From positions 310,001-374,000 of the forward strand of contig JADMKP010000007.1 of NCBI GenBank assembly GCA_015478775.1: a DNA stretch of 64,000 bases, written 5' to 3'. This document shows positions 1 through 8,706 of the stretch, one piece after another. Every line of letters begins with the position of its first letter. Position 1 is the first letter of the stretch. Position numbers and translations under genes: made by a program. Source of the stretch: Fermentimonas sp. GTDB lineage: Bacteria; Bacteroidota; Bacteroidia; Bacteroidales; Dysgonomonadaceae. A model generated the notes under the pieces. The model worked only from the letters and a program-made list of their open reading frames with translations. It made no database searches and was not told the DNA's origin.

Positions 1-683
1 CCGGGGAATAATTTCAGGATAACCACATTGGCATCTAAATAATAGTTAAAAACTGTCTCTTTGCTATAATCGGGCTTAATTATTATATGACTATCATATC
101 TAAATTCTATACCTGTTTCTGCAAGATATGGGCAGTTGGGACTTCTGAATGCACTAAAATTATCTGCATTTAGTTTTGTTGTACGGTTTCCCCTCATCAA
201 CAAATTCTGCATATAAACAGCAACTTCAGGCACTTTGGGGTTGTTATTTTGATCTTTGTCAGCAGCAATCTCAAGCGCTGTAATAAGGTTCTCTTTACCA
301 TCAGTTCGCAACTTACCAATTGGCAATTGCGACCCAGTTAGTATTACAGGCTTAGTAAGGTTTTCTAGCATAAAGCTCAATGCAGAAGCAGTGTACGCCA
401 TTGTATCTGTGCCATGTAAAATAACAAAGCCATCATATTTGTAATAATTAATTTCAATAACTTCCACAATTTGTCTCCACGTATCCAATGTCATATCCGA
501 CGAGTCGATTGGTGGATCAAACAAATAACTCTCTATATTGAAATTCAATCGTTTAATTTCTGGAAAATTGGAATATAGATGATCAAAATTAAAAGGCTCT
601 AAAGCCCCGGTTTTTTTATTTTCAACCATCCCAATTGTTCCACCCGTATAAATCAATAATATATTTGAGTTTATATCAATCAT
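1..683 (-). CDS. ansA: Type I L-asparaginase (AnsA-like), C-terminus truncated by window edge
   Basis: Reverse-strand translation from ATG at 683: MIDINSNILLIYTGGTIGMVENKKTGALEPF...ILHGTDTMAYTASALSFMLENLTKPVILTGSQLPIGKLRTDGKENLITALEIAA; TGGTI and HGTDTM motifs typical of asparaginase. Runs off position 1. Confidence 0.9.
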   Translation of the reverse strand, partial: MIDINSNILLIYTGGTIGMVENKKTGALEPFNFDHLYSNFPEIKRLNFNIESYLFDPPIDSSDMTLDTWRQIVEVIEINYYKYDGFVILHGTDTMAYTASALSFMLENLTKPVILTGSQLPIGKLRTDGKENLITALEIAADKDQNNNPKVPEVAVYMQNLLMRGNRTTKLNADNFSAFRSPNCPYLAETGIEFRYDSHIIIKPDYSKETVFNYYLDANVVILKLFP

Positions 684-844
684 CACTTTAAATTTTGAAT
701 ACAAAAATAGCAATTTGCAAACAATATCTATCTATTTGACACATATAATCCAAAACAAAAGTGTTATTATTTTGTTTAAGATGACATATATAATACAAAG
801 AGAACATTTTCAATTTTATTACGGAAAATTTTCCATATTATTAT

Positions 845-852
845 TATCTTTG
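845..852 (+). promoter_or_regulatory. Candidate Bacteroidota -7 element TATCTTTG for pgk
   Basis: Exact TAnnTTTG match in the intergenic region upstream of pgk; -33 element not clear. Confidence 0.45.
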
Positions 853-962
853 CAATTAAATATTTGCTTCACTTACAATTCCGTCTAACTAGGTTATCAT
901 ATTAAAACTTAGATGGCTATCTGCAAGTGATTTTAATTACATTATCATTAAAATACAGAACA

Positions 963-2222
963 ATGCAAACAATGGACTCGTTTAATTTTGCCGATAAGAA
1001 GGCATTTGTGCGTGTGGATTTTAATGTTCCACTGGATGAAAACTTCAACATTACAGATGATACTCGTATCCGTGCAGCAGTACCAACGCTTAAGAAAATT
1101 CTTAAAGATGGGGGTAGCGTTATTATCGGATCGCACTTGGGCAGACCCAAAGGTTCAACCGACAAGTTTTCTCTAAAACATATTCTTCCTCGTGTATCTG
1201 AGCTACTTGGTGTTGATGTGCAGTTTGCCGACGATTGTATTGGTGAAGAAACAGAAACAAAAGTTGCCGCTTTACGTGCTGGCGAAGCTCTACTTCTAGA
1301 GAACCTGCGCTTTTATGCAGAAGAAGAAGGCAAGCCACGTCTTTCGGCCGACGCCACTGAAGAAGAAACAGCAAAAGCTAAGAAAGAAGTTAAAGAATCG
1401 CAGAAAGAGTTCACAAAACAATTGGCTTCTTATGCCGATGTATATGTAAATGACGCATTCGGAACAGCTCACCGTGCACACGCCTCTACAGCGTTAATAG
1501 CTGAGCATTTCGACAGCGAGCATAAATTATTTGGATACCTGTTGCAAAACGAAATTACAGCAGTTGAAAAAGTGATGAAAGATACTGCTCGTCCGTTTAC
1601 CGCCATCATGGGTGGTTCAAAAGTATCATCTAAGATAGAGATTATCAAAAACTTACTCGATAAGGTAGACAATCTAATTCTTGCGGGCGGAATGACCTAC
1701 ACATTTGCAAAAGCATCTGGTGGCAACATTGGCAACTCAATAGTTGAAGATGATAAGTTAGAACTTGCAAAAGAACTAGTTGAGATGGCAAAAGAAAAAG
1801 GTGTTAACCTTGTTCTTGCTACCGACGCAAAAATTGCAGATGATTTCTCAAACGATGCAAACACAAAATTTGCTTCAGTAAAAGATATCCCCGAAGGATG
1901 GGAAGGCCTCGATATTGGCGCAGAGTCAGAAAAAGCATTTACAGAAATCATCAAAAACTCAAAAACTATTCTTTGGAACGGACCAGTTGGAGTATTTGAA
2001 TTTGAGAACTTCGAAAAAGGATCTCGCTCAGTATCAGATGCTATTGTAGCAGCAACTAAAAACGGAGCTTTCTCACTTGTGGGTGGTGGCGACTCAGTTG
2101 CTTGTGTAAACAAATTTGGTCATGCCAATGAGGTGTCATATGTATCTACCGGTGGTGGAGCCCTTCTTGAAATGATTGAAGGTAAAGAACTTCCAGGTAT
2201 TAAAGCAATCAGAGGATACTAA
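963..2222 (+). CDS. pgk: Phosphoglycerate kinase
   Basis: ORF 927..2222; likely start ATG at 963 ([26 protein letters not shown]). [17 protein letters not shown] and [13 protein letters not shown] motifs. Confidence 0.97.
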   Translation: MQTMDSFNFADKKAFVRVDFNVPLDENFNITDDTRIRAAVPTLKKILKDGGSVIIGSHLGRPKGSTDKFSLKHILPRVSELLGVDVQFADDCIGEETETKVAALRAGEALLLENLRFYAEEEGKPRLSADATEEETAKAKKEVKESQKEFTKQLASYADVYVNDAFGTAHRAHASTALIAEHFDSEHKLFGYLLQNEITAVEKVMKDTARPFTAIMGGSKVSSKIEIIKNLLDKVDNLILAGGMTYTFAKASGGNIGNSIVEDDKLELAKELVEMAKEKGVNLVLATDAKIADDFSNDANTKFASVKDIPEGWEGLDIGAESEKAFTEIIKNSKTILWNGPVGVFEFENFEKGSRSVSDAIVAATKNGAFSLVGGGDSVACVNKFGHANEVSYVSTGGGALLEMIEGKELPGIKAIRGY

Positions 2223-2257
2223 TAAAATACTATTTTAGAGTATCTATAAAATATGAT

Positions 2258-2291
2258 AAGGCTGTCTCATGAAAATTGGGGCAGCCTTTTT
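2258..2291 (+). terminator. Rho-independent terminator after pgk
   Basis: AAGGCTGTCTC-ATGAAAATT-GGGGCAGCCTT stem (11 bp including G-U pairs) followed by T-run. Confidence 0.8.
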
Positions 2292-2364
2292 AGATACAAA
2301 TGATGCAAGTATTAATAATTTTGTTTTCATTTATCATAAATTTTAAAAGTCTCTGAAAGGTTCT

Positions 2365-3876
2365 TCATCTATAAAAATCAGCCAGTGAAATCCACGAAAA
2401 CTGTGCTGAGTAACTGAAAGTGCGTAAGCCAGAAACCCTAACATCATCCCTGTTGTCATAATTATCTTCTGCTATCATTTCGTGTTTCCAACCAAACAGA
2501 TGGTCCATTGGTAAAAAACCATCTTTATAGTAATTATCGTAAGCATAGTTAAGAGTCTTGGAAAATGCATCTATATAATTAGATGTGTCATATATCGAAT
2601 TAATATATACTTCAACCCATGCGCGCAGCAAGCAGGCATCAAACTCTGCCTTTCCAGTACTATTCTGTGGAAACGAGTAATAGCCCTCTCTTCTTTCCGG
2701 ATCAGCGAAATAATTAAATGAAGCATCAGATAATGCAACAAGATCTTCGAAATATCTTTTCTTCTTCTCCAGATCATCCGTAACACGGTATAAATCGGCA
2801 ACACCCGATAAAGTTGAACCTGAATTGTAAGAATATGCTTTCCTGTCCAGATTACCATTTGATATTGTCGTTCTTAAACCTTTATTGGGGCCATCTTCAG
2901 GAATAGTGGTTCTGCATCCTATCATATCACCATAAACATTGTCTTCACGTAAGAATGTGCTGTTAACGAAGTTATATATCTTTTCAGCATAGTTCAGATA
3001 GTAACTACTTTTCAGCATAGTTTCGGAGGTAACATTGTTAGTGTTGAAATCACCTCTCACCAAGAAGTCAATTTTATCCGGCAATTCACTGTAAATTTCA
3101 GATAGCCAAACCAATGGAGAAATAATAGGGCTGTTTGAACAAGTATGCTTGCTACTATAGCCCGGTCCCCAGGTAATTCCACCCCATTCCTCACCGTTAG
3201 GTTTTTTGCTCTGGTCCCAACCATCCAAACAGTAAGCGGTAAGATATTCAGAATAATCCAGATACCAGTCTCTTCGTTCTTTATTTAACGCTAATGCTTC
3301 TCCAGTAAGATTATCTGCTTCTTCCTCAAGCATAAAATAGGCTTCGAGGAAGCAGCGAATAAGCCACATTTGATCATCATACACATTGAGTCGACCACTT
3401 ATATTATGATTTTGAATATCAATTTTATCCTGTCTGTGAACACCTATAATATTTTCCCATCTCACGTCAGATTGCGTTGATGATGTAACAATTGCATACC
3501 CTTTATAATAATCGAGATTTATTGTTGAGGCGTCCCATACCAGCTGTTCATAATGATTAAATAGTCTTTGATATTCAGGGTCTGCATCAGGAAGGTCTTT
3601 AACTTTCTGCAAACTTTTCATTGCCGTCAGTAACATTTCAATTATGTTAGTGTATTCGTAGCAGTTATAGCTTTTTCCCACCGTTTCATCTGTATAGATA
3701 TTGTATTTTGGGTGAGGATTTAAAATCCTGCTATTTTCCCAATCTTCAAAGCTTGTGTACTTCCAGATTGTACTGTTGGCGATGTCTACAGCCCGAAGTA
3801 AATTTTTATTATCGTTAGCGAAGCTATTAAACAACAAACATACTCCAGCTAAAAAAAGAACTAAATTTTTTTTCAT
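2365..3876 (-). CDS. Secreted GH76-like (alpha/alpha)6-barrel glycoside hydrolase, putative
   Basis: Likely start at 3876 (MKKNLVLFLAGVCLLFNSFA signal peptide). NVYDDQMWLIRCFLEAY (Asp-Asp pair) and YSYNSGSTLSGVADLYRVT resemble GH76 motifs. Confidence 0.6.
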   Translation of the reverse strand: MKKNLVLFLAGVCLLFNSFANDNKNLLRAVDIANSTIWKYTSFEDWENSRILNPHPKYNIYTDETVGKSYNCYEYTNIIEMLLTAMKSLQKVKDLPDADPEYQRLFNHYEQLVWDASTINLDYYKGYAIVTSSTQSDVRWENIIGVHRQDKIDIQNHNISGRLNVYDDQMWLIRCFLEAYFMLEEEADNLTGEALALNKERRDWYLDYSEYLTAYCLDGWDQSKKPNGEEWGGITWGPGYSSKHTCSNSPIISPLVWLSEIYSELPDKIDFLVRGDFNTNNVTSETMLKSSYYLNYAEKIYNFVNSTFLREDNVYGDMIGCRTTIPEDGPNKGLRTTISNGNLDRKAYSYNSGSTLSGVADLYRVTDDLEKKKRYFEDLVALSDASFNYFADPERREGYYSFPQNSTGKAEFDACLLRAWVEVYINSIYDTSNYIDAFSKTLNYAYDNYYKDGFLPMDHLFGWKHEMIAEDNYDNRDDVRVSGLRTFSYSAQFSWISLADFYR

Positions 3877-3967
3877 ATCCTCCCTATTTTCATCTGGGTC
3901 ATTTTCTAATTTCAATAAATAAGTACCCTATGTTTTAGATGTTAAGTAAGTTCAAAAAGATTATCTA

Positions 3968-4924
3968 TTATAGATAAGAAATAATCTCATCCATCTGCTC
4001 CGAAATTTTCTTCAAGTGATTCCTGTCTCCTCCCGAAACCTCAGCTGTAAGCCAACCTCCCTGATGATTAATATCACTAACTGCTTTCATTACCACAGGC
4101 CAGTTATTGTCACCTTTCAAAAGATCAACTTTGAAGCCCTCCCATAAACCGGATGAGTTCATAAGTTCACGGCTGAATTCTTTAATGTGAAGCTTCATGA
4201 TCCGCTGGTTTAGAGTCTTAATCCAATGTTCAGGCCACCCATAGCGCAATACATTGCCGATATCAAAATACCACCCAACAAGCGGATGATTAATCTCATC
4301 GATAAATCTCTTAGCTTCAACCGGACTGATCAGAAAGTTGTTCCAAACGTTTTCCAGGCCAATCTGCATACCTGTTTTCTCAGCATATGGAATCAGTTCA
4401 CGAATAGAATTCTGAGATCTGTAGTATGCATCTTCATATGAAACCTTGTCATTTACTACGCCGGGAACAACTAAAACTGTATCTCCTCCAAGCTCTTTAA
4501 TCTCTTCAAGTGACTTAGCAACTGAAACAATACAGTTTTTTCTGACTTCAGGATCCGGATCAGAAAGTGGAACCCTCCAGTGGTCCTTGTTTACACCTGT
4601 AGGAGTTTCGATACCCGAGTTTGCCTTAGCTTTTTTAATCTCATCTAGAGTGAAATCAACCGGACTATTCAGTTCCACACCCTCAAAACCAAGATCTTTT
4701 GCAAGTTTAAATTTATCCGAAAGAGATAAATCTTCAGTTATCATGCCAAGACCCAAACTCTTTTTTAGTGTTACTTTACCGTTCGATTGATTATTCATCT
4801 TAGCCGAAGCGGTAGTTAATTCAGAAGCAACTGAAGAGCTTTTCATGCTAGAGGAAAATAACGGGCTTACAGTAGTTGCTCCCGCTATAACCGCAGCTGA
4901 TTTTAAAAAATCTCTTTTGTTCAT
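3968..4924 (-). CDS. Sugar phosphate isomerase/epimerase-type TIM-barrel protein with Tat-like leader
   Basis: MNKRDFLKSAAVIAGATTVSPLF leader; LAKDLGFEGVELNSPVDF, IGLENVWNNFLISP, HPLVGWYFDIGNVLRYGWPEHWI, KLHIKEFSRE typical of xylose-isomerase-like TIM barrels. Confidence 0.85.
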   Translation of the reverse strand: MNKRDFLKSAAVIAGATTVSPLFSSSMKSSSVASELTTASAKMNNQSNGKVTLKKSLGLGMITEDLSLSDKFKLAKDLGFEGVELNSPVDFTLDEIKKAKANSGIETPTGVNKDHWRVPLSDPDPEVRKNCIVSVAKSLEEIKELGGDTVLVVPGVVNDKVSYEDAYYRSQNSIRELIPYAEKTGMQIGLENVWNNFLISPVEAKRFIDEINHPLVGWYFDIGNVLRYGWPEHWIKTLNQRIMKLHIKEFSRELMNSSGLWEGFKVDLLKGDNNWPVVMKAVSDINHQGGWLTAEVSGGDRNHLKKISEQMDEIISYL

Positions 4925-4931
4925 GATTACA

Positions 4932-6254
4932 TTATTTAAATTCAGTTATACCGGGGATAGCAATAGATATATCATATTTTGAATCCAGAGTTAAGCTGTC
5001 ATCAAACAAAACCTCAGAAGAATTAAGAGCCTGATCAAAAGTTATTGTCTGTCCTGAGTAAGCAGCCATCCTTCCAGCTAAAGCCAGCATGTTAGAGCGA
5101 GTCATCCATTCACCATCATTCATCGGCTTATTTGCTCTGATAGATGCAAACAGTTCATCATGTTCTACCTGATACATGCCTCTCACTTCAGTTTCTTTAT
5201 ATGCCTCAGCATCGGTAAATTTGGTGTCATCTGCAAGACTCCATGCATGTTTGCCTGTAATCTTATGCTCACCAGTTCTGCAGTCAACATAACATCTTCC
5301 ATCCTCACCAATCAGTTCAACTGCATAAGAAGGGGTAGTGTTGTTTTGCTGGCGACAGAAGAAGTAGATCTTTGTTCCGTTATCATATTCATATGTAAGT
5401 CCGAAATGGTCGAAAACATTACCGAATTTTGGATCAGTACGTTTTTGTCTGCCACCCGTTCCGCTGATTCTCAATGGAGTCTTATCACCCATAGCCCACG
5501 AAAACATATCTATACTGTGGATAGCCTGTTCAACAAGATGATCTCCCGATAGCCAGCTGTAATATAACCAGTTCCTGAGTTTATACTCCATGTCAGACCA
5601 GCCTCTCTGTCGCTCCTTGAACCACAATTCACCTGTATCATAAGTGGCTTCACCTCCTAAGATATTTCCAATCTGTCCATTTAATACCCTTCCAAAAGTA
5701 TCTCTCTTTGACTGATGATACCTCCAGCAAAAACCTGAAACAAGTGATAAATTATTTGCTTTCGCTTTTTTAGCAGCCTCCATAACTCTGCGTAGTCCCG
5801 GAGCATCAACTGCAAATGGTTTCTCACAGAATATGTGTTTTTTAGCATTAACAGCAGCTTCCAGATGCATAGGTCTAAAAGCGGGTGGGGCAGCCAATAG
5901 AACAACATCCACGTCAGAGTCTATCAGTTTTTGAAATGCATCAAGCCCAACAAAACGGTTACTCTCAGGTACCTGTACTTTGTCACCATATCTCTCTTTC
6001 AGATTGTTGTATGATGATTGCAAATGATCTCCAAAAGCATCAGCCATAGCAGTCAAAATCACATTGGGATCTGCATTAAGAGCTTCACCTGCAGCTCCTG
6101 TACCTCTTCCACCGCAGCCAATAAGTCCCACTTTTAGTGTATTACTGTTAGATGTCCATATAGAGTTTGATCCCAATGATGCGTGAGTGGCAAAAATTGT
6201 TCCGGCAGTTGCTAACCCGGCAGTTTTAATAAATTGTCTTCGTGAATAAGTCAT
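4932..6254 (-). CDS. Gfo/Idh/MocA family oxidoreductase with twin-arginine signal
   Basis: MTYSRRQFIKTAGLATAGTIFA Tat signal; LKVGLIGCGGRGTGAAGEAL Rossmann motif; HIFCEKPFAVD (EKP motif). Confidence 0.92.
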   Translation of the reverse strand: MTYSRRQFIKTAGLATAGTIFATHASLGSNSIWTSNSNTLKVGLIGCGGRGTGAAGEALNADPNVILTAMADAFGDHLQSSYNNLKERYGDKVQVPESNRFVGLDAFQKLIDSDVDVVLLAAPPAFRPMHLEAAVNAKKHIFCEKPFAVDAPGLRRVMEAAKKAKANNLSLVSGFCWRYHQSKRDTFGRVLNGQIGNILGGEATYDTGELWFKERQRGWSDMEYKLRNWLYYSWLSGDHLVEQAIHSIDMFSWAMGDKTPLRISGTGGRQKRTDPKFGNVFDHFGLTYEYDNGTKIYFFCRQQNNTTPSYAVELIGEDGRCYVDCRTGEHKITGKHAWSLADDTKFTDAEAYKETEVRGMYQVEHDELFASIRANKPMNDGEWMTRSNMLALAGRMAAYSGQTITFDQALNSSEVLFDDSLTLDSKYDISIAIPGITEFK

Positions 6255-6330
6255 AGTTATTGTTTTTATTTATCATGAGAAAATTTTGATGTTATGAAAA
6301 ACTATTGGGTATGTGTTTCTTGTTTATTCA

Positions 6331-7494
6331 TCAATATTTCTGCAGAAGTGTCAGAAGCTTTCTATCTAGTTTATGGCCATGCCAATTCTCATAATCCACA
6401 TCCTTTCTACCGGAATCTAGCAAGCCAAATTCTCCCCTGAAGTTCCATAAACCCCAGCCAATATTGTGAGAAGTCAGTATGTCCAACTGATCACCAAACC
6501 AGGCGAGAAAAACATCATGAGGTGTCTCTTTATAGCAGCCGCACTCACCACAATGCACTCCCACACCCTGATTAACCAGATCTATCCATGGCTGATAAAA
6601 CTCCTCGAGCACCTGTCGGTCAAATCTCTTGCCATCTATCACACCCGGCCACACAGGCACAGGTGCGTCATCAGGATTCTTCCAAACCCAGCCTGCACGG
6701 TAATGAGACACATAGTGGGGATAATAACCTCTGCAACTCTGTCCAATTGGTAAATCCACCAGTTCCGGAATCACCAGACTGCCACCATGATTACCGTCTG
6801 CAACTACAATCCTGTCAGCGTTCTGACGATGAATTACATCCAGGCAGCCAATGGCTACCTTACGATAAATATCACCCGGAATTGCTGATGAAGGAGCAAA
6901 TTGATCATTCATATCCTCCTTAAAACAGGGTTCATTTACCAAATCAAAACTCAATAACTCTGGGGAAACATTCTTGAAACGCTTTGCCCACATATCCCAA
7001 TGCTGATAAAACGCTTGTTGCGCCTCTTCGTCTTTCCATAAGTTGAATGGCTCATGAAACCCCGCATTGATACAAAAACCCGGTGCACGGTGTAGATTAA
7101 GGCTCACATGCAATTTGTACTTATTGGCAGCATAAACAATTCTTTCGACAGCATCAACAGCTTCCTCTCTGAAATCAACTGTTTCATCCGGATAAATATC
7201 CCTTCCGACAGCCGGGTCATAATTAAGATAGCTTGGATACGCCATTGGAATGCGTACAAAGTCGAACCCCCAGTCGGCCATCCATTTAAAATCCTGTTCA
7301 GTAGCCATGAATCTTTCAAGATTTGAAATATACCTGTTGGGAGTGAAAAAGTCGAGTATATTAAACCCTCTCCAATGTGGCAGATTATTCTTTTTGATCT
7401 GATAATTAGGTAGAGAGAAAACATCAGAACGACTGCCTATAGCAATCATTCCTGTTCCTATGGCTGTAGTCTTTAAGAAATCGCGTCGTTTCAT
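6331..7494 (-). CDS. GH5-type (cellulase-fold) glycoside hydrolase with twin-arginine signal
   Basis: Start at ATG 7494 (MKRRDFLKTTAIGTGMIAIGSRS). FDLVNEPCF (acid/base NEP), GVHCGECGCY (nucleophile Glu), GWGLWNFRGEFGLLDS. Confidence 0.88.
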   Translation of the reverse strand: MKRRDFLKTTAIGTGMIAIGSRSDVFSLPNYQIKKNNLPHWRGFNILDFFTPNRYISNLERFMATEQDFKWMADWGFDFVRIPMAYPSYLNYDPAVGRDIYPDETVDFREEAVDAVERIVYAANKYKLHVSLNLHRAPGFCINAGFHEPFNLWKDEEAQQAFYQHWDMWAKRFKNVSPELLSFDLVNEPCFKEDMNDQFAPSSAIPGDIYRKVAIGCLDVIHRQNADRIVVADGNHGGSLVIPELVDLPIGQSCRGYYPHYVSHYRAGWVWKNPDDAPVPVWPGVIDGKRFDRQVLEEFYQPWIDLVNQGVGVHCGECGCYKETPHDVFLAWFGDQLDILTSHNIGWGLWNFRGEFGLLDSGRKDVDYENWHGHKLDRKLLTLLQKY

Positions 7495-7527
7495 GTTATG
7501 TGATATTTGATTTTTATAGATTTGCAT

Positions 7528-7535
7528 CAAATATA
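7528..7535 (-). promoter_or_regulatory. Candidate -7 element (TATATTTG on minus strand) for the GH5-led operon
   Basis: Plus strand CAAATATA = TATATTTG on minus, about 33 nt upstream of the GH5 start. Confidence 0.35.
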
Positions 7536-7820
7536 CACATAAATTGACAAGTTGTTGAAAAATTAACATAAATGGTTCACAATGGCATCTACCATCCCGG
7601 GGCTTTATTCTTGGTGGTCTAATAATGTCTTTCATCGGTATATTTATATTTCTGCCTTTAATGATGGCTAGGAAACAAGAACAGACAAGACAGACTTTGC
7701 TCAGTCTTTATCCATACCTTGCCCGTACATTGTTCGGTTAATACCCATTTACATACGAGCAAAATAATGACGAGGTGATAATAAGAACATTTTAATGAAA
7801 TGCACATGTGTTATGCTATT

Positions 7821-7951
7821 CTATACAAAACTGCACCAAATCATACATAATTATACCTTTACTTACCTTTTCATGCCAAATCGAGACAAACCATACAATA
7901 CCAGGACAAATCATACCAAAACCATACATAACGACGACAAATCGACCGTTT
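7821..7951 (+). repeat. Degenerate 10-bp tandem repeat array (about 13 units, consensus roughly YCATACCAAA)
   Basis: Consecutive decamers: ctatacaaaa ctgcaccaaa tcatacataa ttataccttt acttaccttt tcatgccaaa tcgagacaaa ccatacaata ccaggacaaa tcataccaaa (a) ccatacataa cgacgacaaa tcgaccgttt. Confidence 0.75.
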
Positions 7952-7983
7952 TTTGATAATCCCACAACAAACATTGACCTTTG
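7952..7983 (+). promoter_or_regulatory. Candidate Bacteroidota promoter (TTTG - N20 - GACCTTTG) for the DUF6266-like gene
   Basis: TTTG at 7952-7955, 20-nt spacer, GACCTTTG at 7976-7983 (one mismatch to TAnnTTTG), 37 nt upstream of ATG 8020. Confidence 0.5.
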
Positions 7984-8019
7984 AGCACATAAATTATTAA
8001 CACATAAATATAAAAAATT

Positions 8020-8694
8020 ATGGCACGTTTAAAAACTGGAATTAATGGAGACTTAACTGGCAAGGTTGGCACTGTTGTTGGTGCAAAATGGAGAGATATA
8101 TACTACATAAGGAGTTTGCCAACCAAAAAAAATAATCCAAGAACAAAAGGTCAGGTAAGGCAACGAAGCAAGCTTTCTGTAACAATGGAGTTTTTGAAAA
8201 GTATAACCCCGTACATAAGAATTGGTTATAAAGAATATTCAACGGGTAGGCTAACGGCATTTAATGCAGCAACTTCATACAACATAAAAAATGCAACCAC
8301 AGAAAACAACAATAAAATTGAATTAGATTTTTCGAAAGTACTGGTTACTCGAGGCTCTTTAATCACTGCTCCCGATATTAAATCTGAAATAGTTAATGGG
8401 CAATTACATTTTAGCTGGGATACAGCTTTAAAAGAAAATGCACGCTCAAACGATTTGGTGATGCTGCTTGCATACAGCCAAACAAAGAAAGAAGCTATTT
8501 ACAATATTTGTGTGGCACAAAGGTCTCACTCAACTGCACAAATGCGATTGCCATCTGCTTGGCATGAAGATATAATTCATTCATATATATCATTTAGGTC
8601 TGCTGATGGTGAATTGGTGTCTGATAGTATTACGATATCTCATCATTTTTTTGTAATTTTGAAAACTTTTAAAAAGTTTGATTTTAAGGACTAA
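8020..8694 (+). CDS. DUF6266-like family protein
   Basis: MARLKTGINGDLTGKVGTVVGAKWRDIYYIRSLPTKKNNPRTKGQVRQRSKLSVTMEFLKSI: recognisable N-terminal signature (G..G...GKVG.VVG..W....Y.R..P....NP.T..Q..QR). Function unknown. Confidence 0.75.
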   Translation: MARLKTGINGDLTGKVGTVVGAKWRDIYYIRSLPTKKNNPRTKGQVRQRSKLSVTMEFLKSITPYIRIGYKEYSTGRLTAFNAATSYNIKNATTENNNKIELDFSKVLVTRGSLITAPDIKSEIVNGQLHFSWDTALKENARSNDLVMLLAYSQTKKEAIYNICVAQRSHSTAQMRLPSAWHEDIIHSYISFRSADGELVSDSITISHHFFVILKTFKKFDFKD

Positions 8695-8706
8695 CTCAAA
8701 TATTAA

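Noticed and set aside
1297-1450. Charged insertion in PGK ([27 protein letters not shown])
   Set aside because: From recollection this is a normal feature of Bacteroidota PGK sequences, not a novel domain.
1697-2113. Antisense ORFs of 60-138 aa inside pgk, pheT, uvrA, susC and others in the ORF track
   Set aside because: They lie opposite confidently identified coding regions, show no recognisable domains, and are expected by chance from codon usage.
7495-7635. N-terminal 47-aa extension of the GH5 ORF in the track (MKDIIRPPRIKPRDGRCHCEPF...)
   Set aside because: The Tat signal MKRRDFLK starts at 7494; the upstream stretch lies across a -7-like element and is not expected to be translated as part of GH5.
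7692-7707. AGACT-TTGCTC-AGTCT small hairpin in the GH5/DUF6266 intergenic region
   Set aside because: 5-bp stem without T-tract; can easily occur by chance.
7821-7951. Decamer array considered as a CRISPR array
   Set aside because: Units are 10 bp, degenerate and contiguous, with no unique spacers and no cas genes in the window.
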